A DNA stretch of 64,000 nucleotides from Ligilactobacillus sp. WC1T17 (GTDB lineage: Bacteria; Bacillota; Bacilli; Lactobacillales; Lactobacillaceae), in contig FOCC01000002.1 in NCBI GenBank assembly GCA_900110005.1, positions 62,001-126,000 of the forward strand, in the 5' to 3' direction. Positions 20,122-28,811 of this stretch are shown piece by piece. The notes beneath the pieces were generated by a model. The model saw only the letters and a list, made by a program, of their open reading frames with translations, searched no databases and was not told where the DNA came from. How positions within the stretch are numbered: the stretch's first letter is position 1; the number at the start of each line of letters is the position of its first letter. A program made the translations under genes and the position numbers.

Positions 20122-20717
20122 TATTTATCCTCGATTCCGCTCATTTTTTTAATCCATTGCCAAACTTCTTCTTTACCAGTTTTAGTAACTGACGAGAATA
20201 AAATCAGTTCATCATTGGCATTTAAATCAAGCTTCTTTTTAATCTGACTTTCGACTTTGTTCCATTTGCCCCGCGGAACTTTATCGATTTTCGTAGCGCA
20301 CACTAAAATCGGCAAATCATAGTAATGCAAAAAATCAATCATTTGGCAATCAAGCTCAGTCGGTTCATGGCGTCCATCAACTAAAGAAATAACCCCTCTT
20401 AAAGGCTTACGGTCTGAAAAATAACGCTCAATCATTTGCCCCCATTTTTCACGATCTTTTTTGGATACTTTTGCATAACCATAACCGGGAACATCGACAA
20501 AGTAGAGTTCATTTTCAATTTTATAAAAATTCAGCGTTTGTGTCTTGCCGGGCTGACTAGACGTCCGTGCCAAGCCTTTGCGGTTAATCAGGGTGTTAAT
20601 CAGTGATGATTTACCAACATTGGACCGCCCTGACAACGCAATTTCCGGAAAATTTTCCGTAGGATATTGTGCAGGTGAAACAGCACTGATTGTCATTTCA
20701 ACATTATTAACTTGCAT
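20121..20717 (-). CDS. ysxC: Ribosome biogenesis GTPase YsxC/EngB
   Basis: 198 residues with all G motifs: [14 protein letters not shown] (about 29-42), the G2 region, [10 protein letters not shown] and CATKIDKV. An essential GTPase of 50S assembly in Bacillus. It is first in a two-gene unit with the MazG-like gene. Confidence 0.95.
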   Translation of the reverse strand: MQVNNVEMTISAVSPAQYPTENFPEIALSGRSNVGKSSLINTLINRKGLARTSSQPGKTQTLNFYKIENELYFVDVPGYGYAKVSKKDREKWGQMIERYFSDRKPLRGVISLVDGRHEPTELDCQMIDFLHYYDLPILVCATKIDKVPRGKWNKVESQIKKKLDLNANDELILFSSVTKTGKEEVWQWIKKMSGIEDK

Positions 20718-20768
20718 ACAGCTCTTGCCGCCTTTCTTACAGTCTTACATTATTGTAAACGAAAGCTT

Positions 20769-20806
20769 AAAAAAAAGAAACACCCCGCGACAAAATGTCC
20801 GAGGTG
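20769..20806 (-). terminator. Terminator downstream of rpmF
   Basis: On the minus strand an imperfect stem CACCTCGGACA/TGTCGCGGGGTG (20781-20806, one bulge, one G-U) followed by TTTCTTTTTTTT. Confidence 0.75.
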
Positions 20807-20863
20807 CCTTCTTGCTTAAGAAATTTCAAGGGCCATGGTCCCTAAAAATGACTTAATTATGCA

Positions 20864-21049
20864 TTACTTTGTCTTTACGACTTCTTTATCACCGTAGAAA
20901 CCACAAGCTGGGCATACATGGTGTGACTTTCTAAGTTCACCGCAGTTAGGGCATGCGCTCATGCCAGGTACTGACAATTTGTAGTGTGTACGACGTAATC
21001 TTTTACGTGTCTTAGATGTTTTACGTGCTGGTACAGCCATCGAGGACAC
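20864..21049 (-). CDS. rpmF: 50S ribosomal protein L32
   Basis: 61 residues starting [13 protein letters not shown]... after a three-residue extension in the reading from 21049; ATG at 21040 (MAVPARK), behind GGAGGTGTCCTCG, is the likely true start. The zinc ribbon [18 protein letters not shown] is intact (C+ paralogue). It follows yceD, the usual yceD-rpmF pair. Confidence 0.95.
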   Translation of the reverse strand: MSSMAVPARKTSKTRKRLRRTHYKLSVPGMSACPNCGELRKSHHVCPACGFYGDKEVVKTK

Positions 21050-21113
21050 CTCCTTTTACTTTCAAAAAATACTCAACAAAAAGAATTGTACTTGTTATTC
21101 CCGAAAAATGCAA

Positions 21114-21674
21114 CTAATCTTGGGAATTTTTCTGCGAATTATCAAAAAAATCCTTTAATTTAGCCAAACGCGGGTCAACACCGTCTTCATCTTTCCGAGA
21201 TGTGCTTAACTGACTTTCGGACATAACCGTCCACTGCTCACCTTGTGGCAGCTGTACTTCACTGTTACGTTCGGCTTCAGTTAAAACCTGCATAGGAATC
21301 TGCAATAAAATATTATCGCAAACCGCGCTATCCAAATCTAAAATGTCGTTTTGCATTACAATCACGACATCAGTATCCTCAAAGCGCGACAAATCATGTT
21401 CATGCTGGCTAACATAATGCTCAGTAAAATCAAAATCCAAACTCAAATCAGCCGGTTCAAGTGACCTTGAAGACGGCAATTTAAGCATGGCTTTAACCTT
21501 TACATAAGCACAAAGGCCTAAACTGTCAAGTGAAATAACACCCTTGACGTAAACAGGAGCTACATCGAGCAAATCTTTACGTCTAGACATTAAATTATCT
21601 TTGAGGTCTAAGGTTTCCTCAAACATCAAAGGTTCATCAGCAGTCTGCTTTAATTCGTTCAGCGACCATTTCAT
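21114..21674 (-). CDS. yceD: YceD-family protein (DUF177)
   Basis: 186 residues from ATG at 21674, which follows AGGAGGATAGACATC. DUF177 proteins are involved in large-ribosomal-RNA accumulation; the gene almost always precedes rpmF, as here. The family region VKGVISLDSLGLCAYVKVKAMLKLP and QMDFSEHY-like DFDFTEHYV are visible. The longer frame upstream has no ribosome binding site. Confidence 0.9.
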   Translation of the reverse strand: MKWSLNELKQTADEPLMFEETLDLKDNLMSRRKDLLDVAPVYVKGVISLDSLGLCAYVKVKAMLKLPSSRSLEPADLSLDFDFTEHYVSQHEHDLSRFEDTDVVIVMQNDILDLDSAVCDNILLQIPMQVLTEAERNSEVQLPQGEQWTVMSESQLSTSRKDEDGVDPRLAKLKDFFDNSQKNSQD

Positions 21675-21756
21675 GATGTCTATCCTCCTAATGCAACAGA
21701 TACTATTATAACTTGCTTTAATGATGTTTGTCAAGTCTTTTTACTTGACGGCAAGA

Positions 21757-22899
21757 CTAAAAACGCAAGGGCGCGCGTTTTACATCCTGCTCATGCCCAT
21801 TTTGAAGCTGATAAATTTTACCAGCGCGATAATCCGGCAAAAAGAACTTTTTACGGTCATCTTGACTAATTTTAGCCAACAGTCGGCAATCTTCGGTTTT
21901 TTTGGCAGCGTGCAATACTTCCTGCCCTTTTTGATTAAAAGCCAAAACACGAGCATACGGTGCCTTTTGATAATTAATAACATCATCGGGTGTCAAATGC
22001 AGTAAAATAGCACACGCTAACCGTGAAAGCCGTGTATAAGTGAACCGCTTATTCTTCACTAATTTCAGCCATTGCTCAAAAGAATTCGCTTCAGCTTTTA
22101 AGACACATTCTTTGAGCCGGTATTCAATTCCTTCAGCCATGCCATAAATCGCACCTAAAGCGTCAATCGGCTGGTTAATCAAATTATATTGCAGATAAGG
22201 CCAAAAATCATCCCACGCTAAAAAAGGCCCTGCTTGAATATCGTGAGCAGTTTGCGCTGGAACTACCGCCGCTATTTGATCTTCATTGCCAGACAAAACA
22301 GCTGTCCTGACTGCCGTCGCACTGGCGATTTGCGCCAAGTTGCCAATGTGTTCATCATGGTAAGCAGCACCTACGCGCTGAATCGGGTGGAGGTTCATCG
22401 CTGCCTTAAGTTTTACAATTTGTTTGGCGTAGGATAAGCCTAATAAGTCATTGGGCTGGTCTACACTATGACCGACTGCCTGTGTAACAGCTTCTTGAAA
22501 CATTTGCGCATAAGATTTATTTTTAGCTTTAAAATCGCCTTTAATGGTTAAAACTTTGTTAGCATAGTCCAAAAAAGCATAATCTGCATGTTCGGCACCA
22601 AAAAATAAATCACTGACTCCTAAAGCTTTAAGGACGGCAATCCCACCTTGAGCGAAACGGTCAGCCGGCTGCATGCAGGCGGCCACCGGAATTTCCACGA
22701 CTAAATCAGCGCCATTTAAAATGGCCTCCTTAGCCCGCGTCCATTTGTCAAGGCAAGCGGGTTCGCCACGCTGTAAAAAATTGCCGCTCATAGCCACAAC
22801 AATTGGCATCTTAGGCGCCATTTGCCTGATTTGTGCCAACTGATACCGATGTCCATTGTGGAAAGGATTATATTCAGCAATTACACCTGCGATCTGCAT
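21757..22899 (-). CDS. tmcAL: tRNA(Met) cytidine acetate ligase TmcAL (YlbM)
   Basis: 380 residues from ATG at 22899 (AGGAG seven bases upstream). TmcAL makes N4-acetylcytidine at the wobble position of elongator tRNA-Met from acetate and ATP. The nucleotidyltransferase motif GVIAEYNPFHNGH is at residues 4-16, followed by SGNFLQRGEPA, the SATAVR motif and a helical C-terminal domain. It lies 10 bp after yqeM. Confidence 0.92.
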   Translation of the reverse strand: MQIAGVIAEYNPFHNGHRYQLAQIRQMAPKMPIVVAMSGNFLQRGEPACLDKWTRAKEAILNGADLVVEIPVAACMQPADRFAQGGIAVLKALGVSDLFFGAEHADYAFLDYANKVLTIKGDFKAKNKSYAQMFQEAVTQAVGHSVDQPNDLLGLSYAKQIVKLKAAMNLHPIQRVGAAYHDEHIGNLAQIASATAVRTAVLSGNEDQIAAVVPAQTAHDIQAGPFLAWDDFWPYLQYNLINQPIDALGAIYGMAEGIEYRLKECVLKAEANSFEQWLKLVKNKRFTYTRLSRLACAILLHLTPDDVINYQKAPYARVLAFNQKGQEVLHAAKKTEDCRLLAKISQDDRKKFFLPDYRAGKIYQLQNGHEQDVKRAPLRF

Positions 22900-22909
22900 C
22901 CTAACACTC

Positions 22910-23641
22910 CTATTTTTGGCAGACAAAAAACCATCTGGTAGTATCTGCCTTTATTTCCTGCTGTCCGAAAGCAGCACTGACTTTTACCTGCTTAAAGCCA
23001 GCTTCTGCTAATAAAGACATATATTCTTTTAAGACATAAGTTCTTTCATGATGCAACTCTTCTAACCGCTCATAGGCGTTTAATTGGGGATTCCAAATGA
23101 AAAAGGTTAATTCATGTTCAACACTATGTTCAAATGCACCTTCATAACTCGTCCACACAAAAGCCTGCTTTTCGTCCGTGTAATTATACATATAACCCGG
23201 ATAAACTGTATCTGTTTGGAAAGGAGTAATCACATCAAAAAGTAGTTGTCCTTGATCATTTAAATGGTCAAACGCCTGCTTAAAAGCTTTTTTCAAAGTA
23301 TTTTGATCAGGCAAATAACAAAATGAATCAGCAAAGCAGGTAATTTTATCATACTTTGCCAGCCCGCTTAGATCACACATATCACCTTGATATAAAGGCA
23401 GATTTACTTGGGCATCATCAGCATGATTTGCTGCTAAAGCCAGCATTTCATCTGACAAATCAAAGCCTTCAACCTGATAACCTGCTTGTGCCAACATTAC
23501 GGCTAACCGTCCAGAGCCACAAGCAAGCTCTAAAATGTGGTCATCTAAGGAAAGATGTTTTTTCGCAAATAAAAACCATTGCTCATACATCTCTGGATCC
23601 ATTAATTCATCATATAGCTTGGCAAAAGTCGTATAAATCAT
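22910..23641 (-). CDS. yqeM: SAM-dependent methyltransferase YqeM
   Basis: 243 residues with a class I methyltransferase fold: ILELACGSGRLAVMLAQAG (motif I), VEGFDLSDEML and the post-motif CFADSFCYL. The substrate is unknown. The start overlaps the rsfS stop by 1 bp. The gene is in its standard position after rsfS in the yqe cluster. Confidence 0.88.
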   Translation of the reverse strand: MIYTTFAKLYDELMDPEMYEQWFLFAKKHLSLDDHILELACGSGRLAVMLAQAGYQVEGFDLSDEMLALAANHADDAQVNLPLYQGDMCDLSGLAKYDKITCFADSFCYLPDQNTLKKAFKQAFDHLNDQGQLLFDVITPFQTDTVYPGYMYNYTDEKQAFVWTSYEGAFEHSVEHELTFFIWNPQLNAYERLEELHHERTYVLKEYMSLLAEAGFKQVKVSAAFGQQEIKADTTRWFFVCQK

Positions 23642-23997
23642 TAATCATCAATCCAATTAGTCAAATCGACCATTGGTGCCTCCGACCATAATTTTTCCAA
23701 ATTATAGAATTGACGGGTTTCTTCTTTGAAGACATGTACAACTACATCGCCTAAATCAAGTAAAATCCAGTTAGCACCAGCTTTACCTTCAATATCGCGC
23801 ACATCAGCACCAGCTTCTTCAGCCTTTTCTTCAATAATATCAGCTAAAGCTTTGACCTGACGTTCTGACCCAGCTTGCATAATAACAAAGTAATCAGCTA
23901 GTAAGCTGACCTGTCTTACATCCAAAGCTACAATATCTTCGGCCCGCTTGCTATCAGCAGCCTTAACAACAACTTCTAATAATTCTTTACTATCCAT
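23641..23997 (-). CDS. rsfS: Ribosome silencing factor RsfS (YqeL)
   Basis: 118 residues from ATG at 23997, behind GTGAGGTATTTT. RsfS binds uL14 on the 50S subunit and blocks 30S joining when nutrients are low. Motifs: DIVALDVRQVS, DYFVIMQAGSERQVKALAD, WILLDLGDVVVHVF and FYNLEKLW, all conserved. Confidence 0.95.
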   Translation of the reverse strand: MDSKELLEVVVKAADSKRAEDIVALDVRQVSLLADYFVIMQAGSERQVKALADIIEEKAEEAGADVRDIEGKAGANWILLDLGDVVVHVFKEETRQFYNLEKLWSEAPMVDLTNWIDD

Positions 23998-24009
23998 AAA
24001 ATACCTCAC

Positions 24010-24606
24010 TTATTTTTTTGCAACGTATGCATTATATGTCAAAATAGCATCAGGGTAAATCTTTGCATTGGTACTCATTAAATATTGCAAAGTATGCTTA
24101 GTTTCAAAAATGACCGCCTGCTCTAAATCGCTATAGGCCAAAACACGTGCCATTTCTACATCGGGAAAGTCACGATTAGGTTCAACATAGTCACTGACAT
24201 AGACAATTTTATCTAAAACAGTCATAAAAGGAGCTCCCACCGTATGTCTTCTAACCGCATTTAGGATGGCTTCATCAGTAATATGGAGTTCGTCTTTGAT
24301 AAATTCAGCACCAACCACACCATGCCAAATAAAATTGCCCCAATTGAGCAAATCCAAAGGCAGGTTCTTAGCATGAATCTTTTCAATAAACTGCGCATCA
24401 CTTTTTTCTTTGGCATAATCATGTACGAAACCGGCAATCATGGCCTGTTCGGCATCAACACCATATTTTTGCGCTAATTCAAAGCAGGTTTGACCCACAC
24501 CTAAAATATGCCGGTAACGAAAATCGCTTAACTCCGCCTTAATTTGCTGCAATAAATCTTCCTTACCGCCAGCGTAAAAACGTCCGCTAAATTCCATCTT
24601 ATTCAC
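24010..24606 (-). CDS. yqeK: HD-domain diadenosine tetraphosphatase YqeK
   Basis: 198 residues. The HD motif is GFVHDYAKE with upstream RYRHILGVGQT and downstream IWHGVVGAEF and AVRRHTVG. B. subtilis YqeK hydrolyses Ap4A symmetrically to ADP. The start is GTG at 24606 (GAGGGG seven bases upstream) and overlaps nadD by 8 bp; ATG three codons later is too far from that ribosome binding site. Confidence 0.92.
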   Translation of the reverse strand: MNKMEFSGRFYAGGKEDLLQQIKAELSDFRYRHILGVGQTCFELAQKYGVDAEQAMIAGFVHDYAKEKSDAQFIEKIHAKNLPLDLLNWGNFIWHGVVGAEFIKDELHITDEAILNAVRRHTVGAPFMTVLDKIVYVSDYVEPNRDFPDVEMARVLAYSDLEQAVIFETKHTLQYLMSTNAKIYPDAILTYNAYVAKK

Positions 24607-25234
24607 GATACAGCCCCTCTTTTCTAATATATTCAGCTACTGCATCAGGCACTAAATATTTAATTGAACCGCCTTGGGCAATCTTTTGCCTAATGAGAGA
24701 TGAGCTGATGTCAAATTTAGGAACATCAACCCATAAAACAGGATACTGACTTTGCTGGCGGTATCCTGGTCGTTGCACCCCTACAAATTTAACCATTTTA
24801 ACTAATTCATCAATGCGGTACCACTTAGGCAGATAAGCGACCATGTCTCCTCCAATAATAAAATAGTATTCATTTTCCGGATGCAAAAGCTGCAATTCTT
24901 TGAGGGTGTCATAAGTATAACTAACTCCACCACGTTTTAATTCAAGCTCTTCAACGCCAAAATGTTTATTATCCATTACTGCTAATTGGACCATTTTAAG
25001 CCGTTTTTTAGCATCAATCGCTTCTTTTTGATCAACGTGCGGGGGCATATTATCAGGCATGAATAAAACTTTGTCCAAATTCAGTTGGCTTCTAACCTGT
25101 TCAGCAATCAATAAATGGCCGTTATGAATTGGATTGAAAGTTCCGCCTAAAAGACCAATTCTTTTTTTATTGTCAGAACTTAAAGGCTGGACTTGAACCT
25201 TAATTTGCGTAATTTTTTGTCGGGTAACCGTCAA
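24599..25234 (-). CDS. nadD: Nicotinate-nucleotide adenylyltransferase
   Basis: 211 residues. It converts nicotinate mononucleotide and ATP to deamido-NAD. The signature GGTFNPIHNGH begins at about residue 30; SSLIRQKI is the second nucleotide-binding motif. The 25-residue N-terminal extension is common in lactobacilli. The start is TTG at 25234, eight bases after AGGAAG. Confidence 0.94.
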   Translation of the reverse strand: MTVTRQKITQIKVQVQPLSSDNKKRIGLLGGTFNPIHNGHLLIAEQVRSQLNLDKVLFMPDNMPPHVDQKEAIDAKKRLKMVQLAVMDNKHFGVEELELKRGGVSYTYDTLKELQLLHPENEYYFIIGGDMVAYLPKWYRIDELVKMVKFVGVQRPGYRQQSQYPVLWVDVPKFDISSSLIRQKIAQGGSIKYLVPDAVAEYIRKEGLYRE

Positions 25235-25246
25235 TTAAAACACTTC

Positions 25247-25558
25247 CTAAATTTTAGCAACTTCTAACGAATAAGTCCGATGTTCTTTTTTATCAGCCTG
25301 CTTATACAAAACAAAAACATGGCCGATTTTTTGGACAACTTGAATTTTAGAATTATTTTCAATATAAGCAACTACTTCATCATCTTCAACCAAAGCATTT
25401 TGCAACATATTGATTTTTAATAATTCGCGTTTTTCAATTGCATCTTCAATTTGTTTCAGCCAGTTAGGGGTTAAACCTTCTTTACCGACCTGAAATAAAG
25501 GCCGCATATTATGTGCTTGAGCCCTTAAATAACGTTTTTGTTTTCCTCTTAATTTCAC
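25247..25558 (-). CDS. yhbY: RNA-binding protein YhbY (YqeI)
   Basis: 103 residues forming one CRS1-YhbY (CRM) domain. The core GxxG-like loop is VGKEGLTPNW; the start MKLRGKQKRYLRAQAH is typical. It binds pre-50S particles. It sits between yqeH and nadD, as in Bacillus, but aroE, which separates yqeH and yqeI in B. subtilis, is absent. Confidence 0.92.
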   Translation of the reverse strand: MKLRGKQKRYLRAQAHNMRPLFQVGKEGLTPNWLKQIEDAIEKRELLKINMLQNALVEDDEVVAYIENNSKIQVVQKIGHVFVLYKQADKKEHRTYSLEVAKI

Positions 25559-25572
25559 TTTATCTACCTCTT

Positions 25573-26691
25573 TTAAATCATTGCCTTGCGCAAAACGACA
25601 CCAACACCTTCAGGCGCCCAACCAGCCACAACACTGCCAGCCTTAACCGATACCCAGCCTAAACCGGAAAAAACTAAATCGCTTTTTTCGGTCGTTTTAA
25701 ATTCGAAACGAACCAGCTTAGGGAAAGTCTTTAATTCTTCTTTAGTTGGCGGATTAAGCAACTCACCGGCATGCTTAGTATAAAATGCATCTGCTTTTTC
25801 AGTTTTCGTGCGGTGAATCATCAAATTATTATCTAAATAAACCACAACACCCTGTTTGGGCCCGCTAACATAATCAAATCGTGCTAAAGCGCCCATAAAT
25901 AAGGTTTGGCCCGCATTAAGCTGATAAACTTTCGGCTTAATTTCTTTTTGCGGCGCAGCTAATTTTAATTCCTTTGGCGATAAATAATGCGCCATTTGAT
26001 TTTGGTGGATGATACCCGGTGTATCAATCAAAAAGTGGTCATCGCCGAAAGGAATTTCAATGCGGTCTAAGGTTGTGCCGGGGAAGCGAGAAGTGGTAAT
26101 TAAATCACTAATCCCTGTTTGCCGTTTGATAATTTGGTTAATCAAAGTCGACTTGCCTACATTAGTAACACCAACCACATATACATCGCGTCCTTCGCGG
26201 TATTTATCAATCATTTCTAATAAATGATCGATTTGATGCCCTTTAGATGCACTGGTTAAGCAAACATCAATAGGACGCAACCCAACTTTATTGGCCGATT
26301 GGCGCAACCAATCACGCAGCTTAGGCCTTCTTAAAGAACGTGGCAGTAAATCTTCCTTGTTACCAACCAGTAAAATAGGATTATCGCCCACAAAACGGTG
26401 CAAGCCCGGAATAATTGAGCCGCTAAAGTCAAAAATGTCGACCACGTTTACAATTAAAGCGTCGGTTTGTCCCAGTTGGTTTAATAGGGCCAAAAAGTCG
26501 TCATCAGTTAACGAAACGTCAGCTGTTTCATTGTAATTGCGCAATCTAAAGCAACGCTGGCAGTATAAATCCTTTTCGTCTGACCGCTTCTCTAAAGCCG
26601 CCTTAGGGGTATAGCCCGGTAAGGCTTTATCAAGCGTTTGAATCTTAGCCCCGCAGCCGATGCAATATAATTCATCATTGTTATCTGTCAT
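25573..26691 (-). CDS. yqeH: Ribosome biogenesis GTPase YqeH
   Basis: 372 residues. An N-terminal zinc finger (CIGCG ... CQRC) precedes a circularly permuted GTPase: the G4 NKEDL and G5 TSASKG motifs come before G1 GVTNVGKSTLINQI and G3 DTPGI. YqeH is needed for 30S assembly. It overlaps yqeG by 11 bp. Confidence 0.95.
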   Translation of the reverse strand: MTDNNDELYCIGCGAKIQTLDKALPGYTPKAALEKRSDEKDLYCQRCFRLRNYNETADVSLTDDDFLALLNQLGQTDALIVNVVDIFDFSGSIIPGLHRFVGDNPILLVGNKEDLLPRSLRRPKLRDWLRQSANKVGLRPIDVCLTSASKGHQIDHLLEMIDKYREGRDVYVVGVTNVGKSTLINQIIKRQTGISDLITTSRFPGTTLDRIEIPFGDDHFLIDTPGIIHQNQMAHYLSPKELKLAAPQKEIKPKVYQLNAGQTLFMGALARFDYVSGPKQGVVVYLDNNLMIHRTKTEKADAFYTKHAGELLNPPTKEELKTFPKLVRFEFKTTEKSDLVFSGLGWVSVKAGSVVAGWAPEGVGVVLRKAMI

Positions 26692-27217
26692 TTAGCTTAT
26701 GCCCCCATCGTGTTTCAAAGTGATTATTTTTAATTAAATAATTCTTAATGATTCCCTCAAAAAAGCGGTTAATCTTGGTATTCCATGCATCGGATTCGAC
26801 AATAGGTTTAACTAAAATTGACCGGATTTTAAAGTGGTTAGCCGCTGCTACATCCGTTAATAGCTGATCACCCACCATCACAACATCGGCTTTCGTCAAG
26901 TTATAACGTTTCAAAGCCAGCCTCAGCCCTCTCGAAAACGGTTTTAAGGCACGTGAAATAAAAGGCAAATCTAACTTAGCCAATGCTTTTTTAACTCTAG
27001 CGTGGTTATTATTTGAAACAACAATCACCAAAATATTCGCTTTTTTCATTTCTTGCAGCCATTCTCGAAGCATCGGCGTTCCATCAGGATTATTCCAGGC
27101 AATCAGCGTGTTGTCTAAATCGGTCAGCACCGCTTTAATATTTCTTTTTTTCAATTGACTGGCTTTTAAATCATAGATTGATTCAATTTGCCAAGTAGGT
27201 TGAAATGTTGCAAACAT
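26681..27217 (-). CDS. yqeG: HAD-family phosphatase YqeG
   Basis: 178 residues. HAD motif I is LTDLDNTLIAW, motif II VVSNNN, motif III/IV KPFSRG and MVGDQLLTD. The family is the YqeG/GEP4-like phosphatase (phosphatidylglycerophosphatase in yeast), but its bacterial substrate is not settled. ATG at 27217 has AAGGA about nine bases upstream; a TTG six codons upstream is possible. It is the first gene of the yqeG-rpmF cluster. Confidence 0.9.
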   Translation of the reverse strand: MFATFQPTWQIESIYDLKASQLKKRNIKAVLTDLDNTLIAWNNPDGTPMLREWLQEMKKANILVIVVSNNNHARVKKALAKLDLPFISRALKPFSRGLRLALKRYNLTKADVVMVGDQLLTDVAAANHFKIRSILVKPIVESDAWNTKINRFFEGIIKNYLIKNNHFETRWGHKLNDR

Positions 27218-27320
27218 CCTCTTAATTCCTTCCAAAATATGATCTCATTCTATTATAAATTAGTCGGGTTAAAGAATGCAAAGAAATTACATATCAGCCC
27301 GAATGATAGGTTTTATAAAT

Positions 27321-27351
27321 AAAAAGAGCTTAGGAAAATTATCCCAAGCTC
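27321..27351 (-). terminator. Terminator of the infC-rpmI-rplT operon
   Basis: Stem GAGCTTGGG/CCTAAGCTC (27326-27351, with inner A-T pairs) followed on the minus strand by TTTTTATTTA. Confidence 0.85.
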
Positions 27352-27366
27352 CTTATTTAAGTCAAC

Positions 27367-27726
27367 TTATTTTGCTAAAGCTTTCTTAGCTTCATCAACA
27401 AGAGCTGTAAATGCAGCTGCATCGCTGATAGCAAGATCAGCTAACATCTTGCGGTTAACTTCGATGTTAGCAAGCTTCAAGCCATGCATCAACTTGCTGT
27501 AGCTGATTTCGTTCATGCGAGCTGCAGCATTGATACGAGCAATCCACAACTTACGGAAGTTGGACTTGTTCTTACGGCGATCACGGAATGCATATTGTGC
27601 AGACTTCATAACTTGTTGCTTAGCAACTTTGAATTGAGTATGCTTTGAACCGCGATATCCTTTAGCTAATTTTAAAACTCTCTTACGGCGTTGACGCGTA
27701 ACTGTTCCACCTTTAACACGTGGCAT
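27367..27726 (-). CDS. rplT: 50S ribosomal protein L20
   Basis: 119 residues, complete: [27 protein letters not shown] is the conserved basic N-terminal arm (first 20 residues are typical). In Gram-positives L20 also represses its own operon by binding the infC leader. It is the third gene of infC-rpmI-rplT. Lysine codons are mostly AAG, unlike most genes here, as expected for high expression. Confidence 0.97.
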   Translation of the reverse strand: MPRVKGGTVTRQRRKRVLKLAKGYRGSKHTQFKVAKQQVMKSAQYAFRDRRKNKSNFRKLWIARINAAARMNEISYSKLMHGLKLANIEVNRKMLADLAISDAAAFTALVDEAKKALAK

Positions 27727-27834
27727 GATAATTCCTCCTTAAGTATCCCGACTTATTCGGGTAAAACCAAATATGTGCTTAAAGCACTAGCAGTTTAAAA
27801 CTGCTTCTTTCAAAAACTCGAATAAATGAAAAGC

Positions 27835-28038
27835 TTATTTCATTTGTGAAAGCATTTGCTTGATGCGCTTCATATCTGAGCTTGACACCATAGATGCTTT
27901 ACGCAATTGACGGCGTTGCTTAACTGTCTTGCCGTGGAAACGGTGTGATGTGTAAGCATGGTTACGCTTCAAACCACCATTACCTGTACGCTTAAAACGC
28001 TTTGCTGATGCGCGGTGTGTTTTTTGTTTTGCTGCCAT
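27835..28038 (-). CDS. rpmI: 50S ribosomal protein L35
   Basis: 67 residues, starting [19 protein letters not shown], with the conserved RHAYTSHRF-like NHAYTSHRF and a C-terminal MKRIKQML helix. It is second in the infC operon with a strong ribosome binding site (GGAGGAAATAAGATT). Confidence 0.97.
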   Translation of the reverse strand: MAAKQKTHRASAKRFKRTGNGGLKRNHAYTSHRFHGKTVKQRRQLRKASMVSSSDMKRIKQMLSQMK

Positions 28039-28061
28039 AATCTTATTTCCTCCTATGTGAT

Positions 28062-28580
28062 TTAAGCCTTATCGGCCTTTGGCGAAAGCATTAAGAACAT
28101 GCTTCGGCCATCCATTTTTGGCTTTGATTCAACTGAAGCAACATCAGCTGTTTCTTCAGCGAATCGATCAAGAACTTCGCGTCCAATCTCTTTATGAGTA
28201 ATGGCACGACCTTTAAAACGAATGGAAACTTTCACCTTGTCCCCTTTAGCCAGGAACTTGCGTGCATTATTCATCTTAGTATTGAAGTCATTCGTGTCAA
28301 TCGTTGGGCTTAAGCGAACTTCTTTAACGTTGATCACTTTTTGCTTTTTACGAGCTTCACGCTGTTTCTTCTGCAACTCAAAACGATACTTCCCATAATC
28401 CATGATTTTGGCAACAGGTGGTTTCGCTTTTGGTGCCACAAGCACAAGATCTAAATTGGCTTGTTCAGCTAATTGTAATGCTTCCTGCTTTGATTTAACA
28501 CCAAGTTGGGAACCATCATCAGCAATCAAGCGCAATTCACGTGCGCGAATGCCTTCGTTTACCATCTTATCAACTGCTAT
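28062..28580 (-). CDS. infC: Translation initiation factor IF-3 with an ATA start codon
   Basis: 172 residues if started at ATA (28580), seven bases after a full Shine-Dalgarno GGAGGTG (28594-28588). The next in-frame ATG (28565) is 22 bases from that site and would drop AVDK. IF-3 discriminates against non-AUG initiation, and infC genes commonly use AUU, AUC or AUA to regulate themselves, so the ATA start fits. Motifs: [45 protein letters not shown] and [16 protein letters not shown]. Confidence 0.93.
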   Translation of the reverse strand: MAVDKMVNEGIRARELRLIADDGSQLGVKSKQEALQLAEQANLDLVLVAPKAKPPVAKIMDYGKYRFELQKKQREARKKQKVINVKEVRLSPTIDTNDFNTKMNNARKFLAKGDKVKVSIRFKGRAITHKEIGREVLDRFAEETADVASVESKPKMDGRSMFLMLSPKADKA

Positions 28581-28594
28581 GGCGTTTCACCTCC

Positions 28595-28756
28595 AAAAAA
28601 AATTCAGAGAAAATGCAGAAAAAAACGGGTATCAGCTAATAAATCAGCAGACACCCGTAAAAATCCGTTCAATCGGAAATAAATTTCTTAATTTCTGCCC
28701 CGGAACTAATGCGTTCCTTAGGCGAGAAGCGGGAGCCTCTGCTTTTTTTCTCAACG
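28595..28756 (-). promoter_or_regulatory. infC leader, transcription attenuator of the L20-leader type
   Basis: The 5' part has the element GCAGAGGCTCCCGCTTCTCG and the hairpin GGAAC/GTTCC. It ends in an intrinsic terminator: stem ACGGGTGTC/GATACCCGT extended by GCTGAT/ATTAGC (28625-28658) and a run of seven T (28625-28619), only about 25 bases before the infC Shine-Dalgarno. In B. subtilis, L20 binding to such a leader promotes termination. The position and terminator fit that mechanism; I infer the L20 site from context and did not model it. Confidence 0.78.
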
Positions 28757-28762
28757 TTTAAT

Positions 28763-28791
28763 ATCTTATCAGTTAAGTTGAAGTTTGTCAA
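28763..28791 (-). promoter_or_regulatory. Promoter of the infC-rpmI-rplT operon
   Basis: Minus strand: perfect -35 TTGACA (28791-28786), 17-bp spacer, -10 TAAGAT (28768-28763). Confidence 0.85.
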
Positions 28792-28811
28792 CAATAACTT
28801 CAAAATTATCT

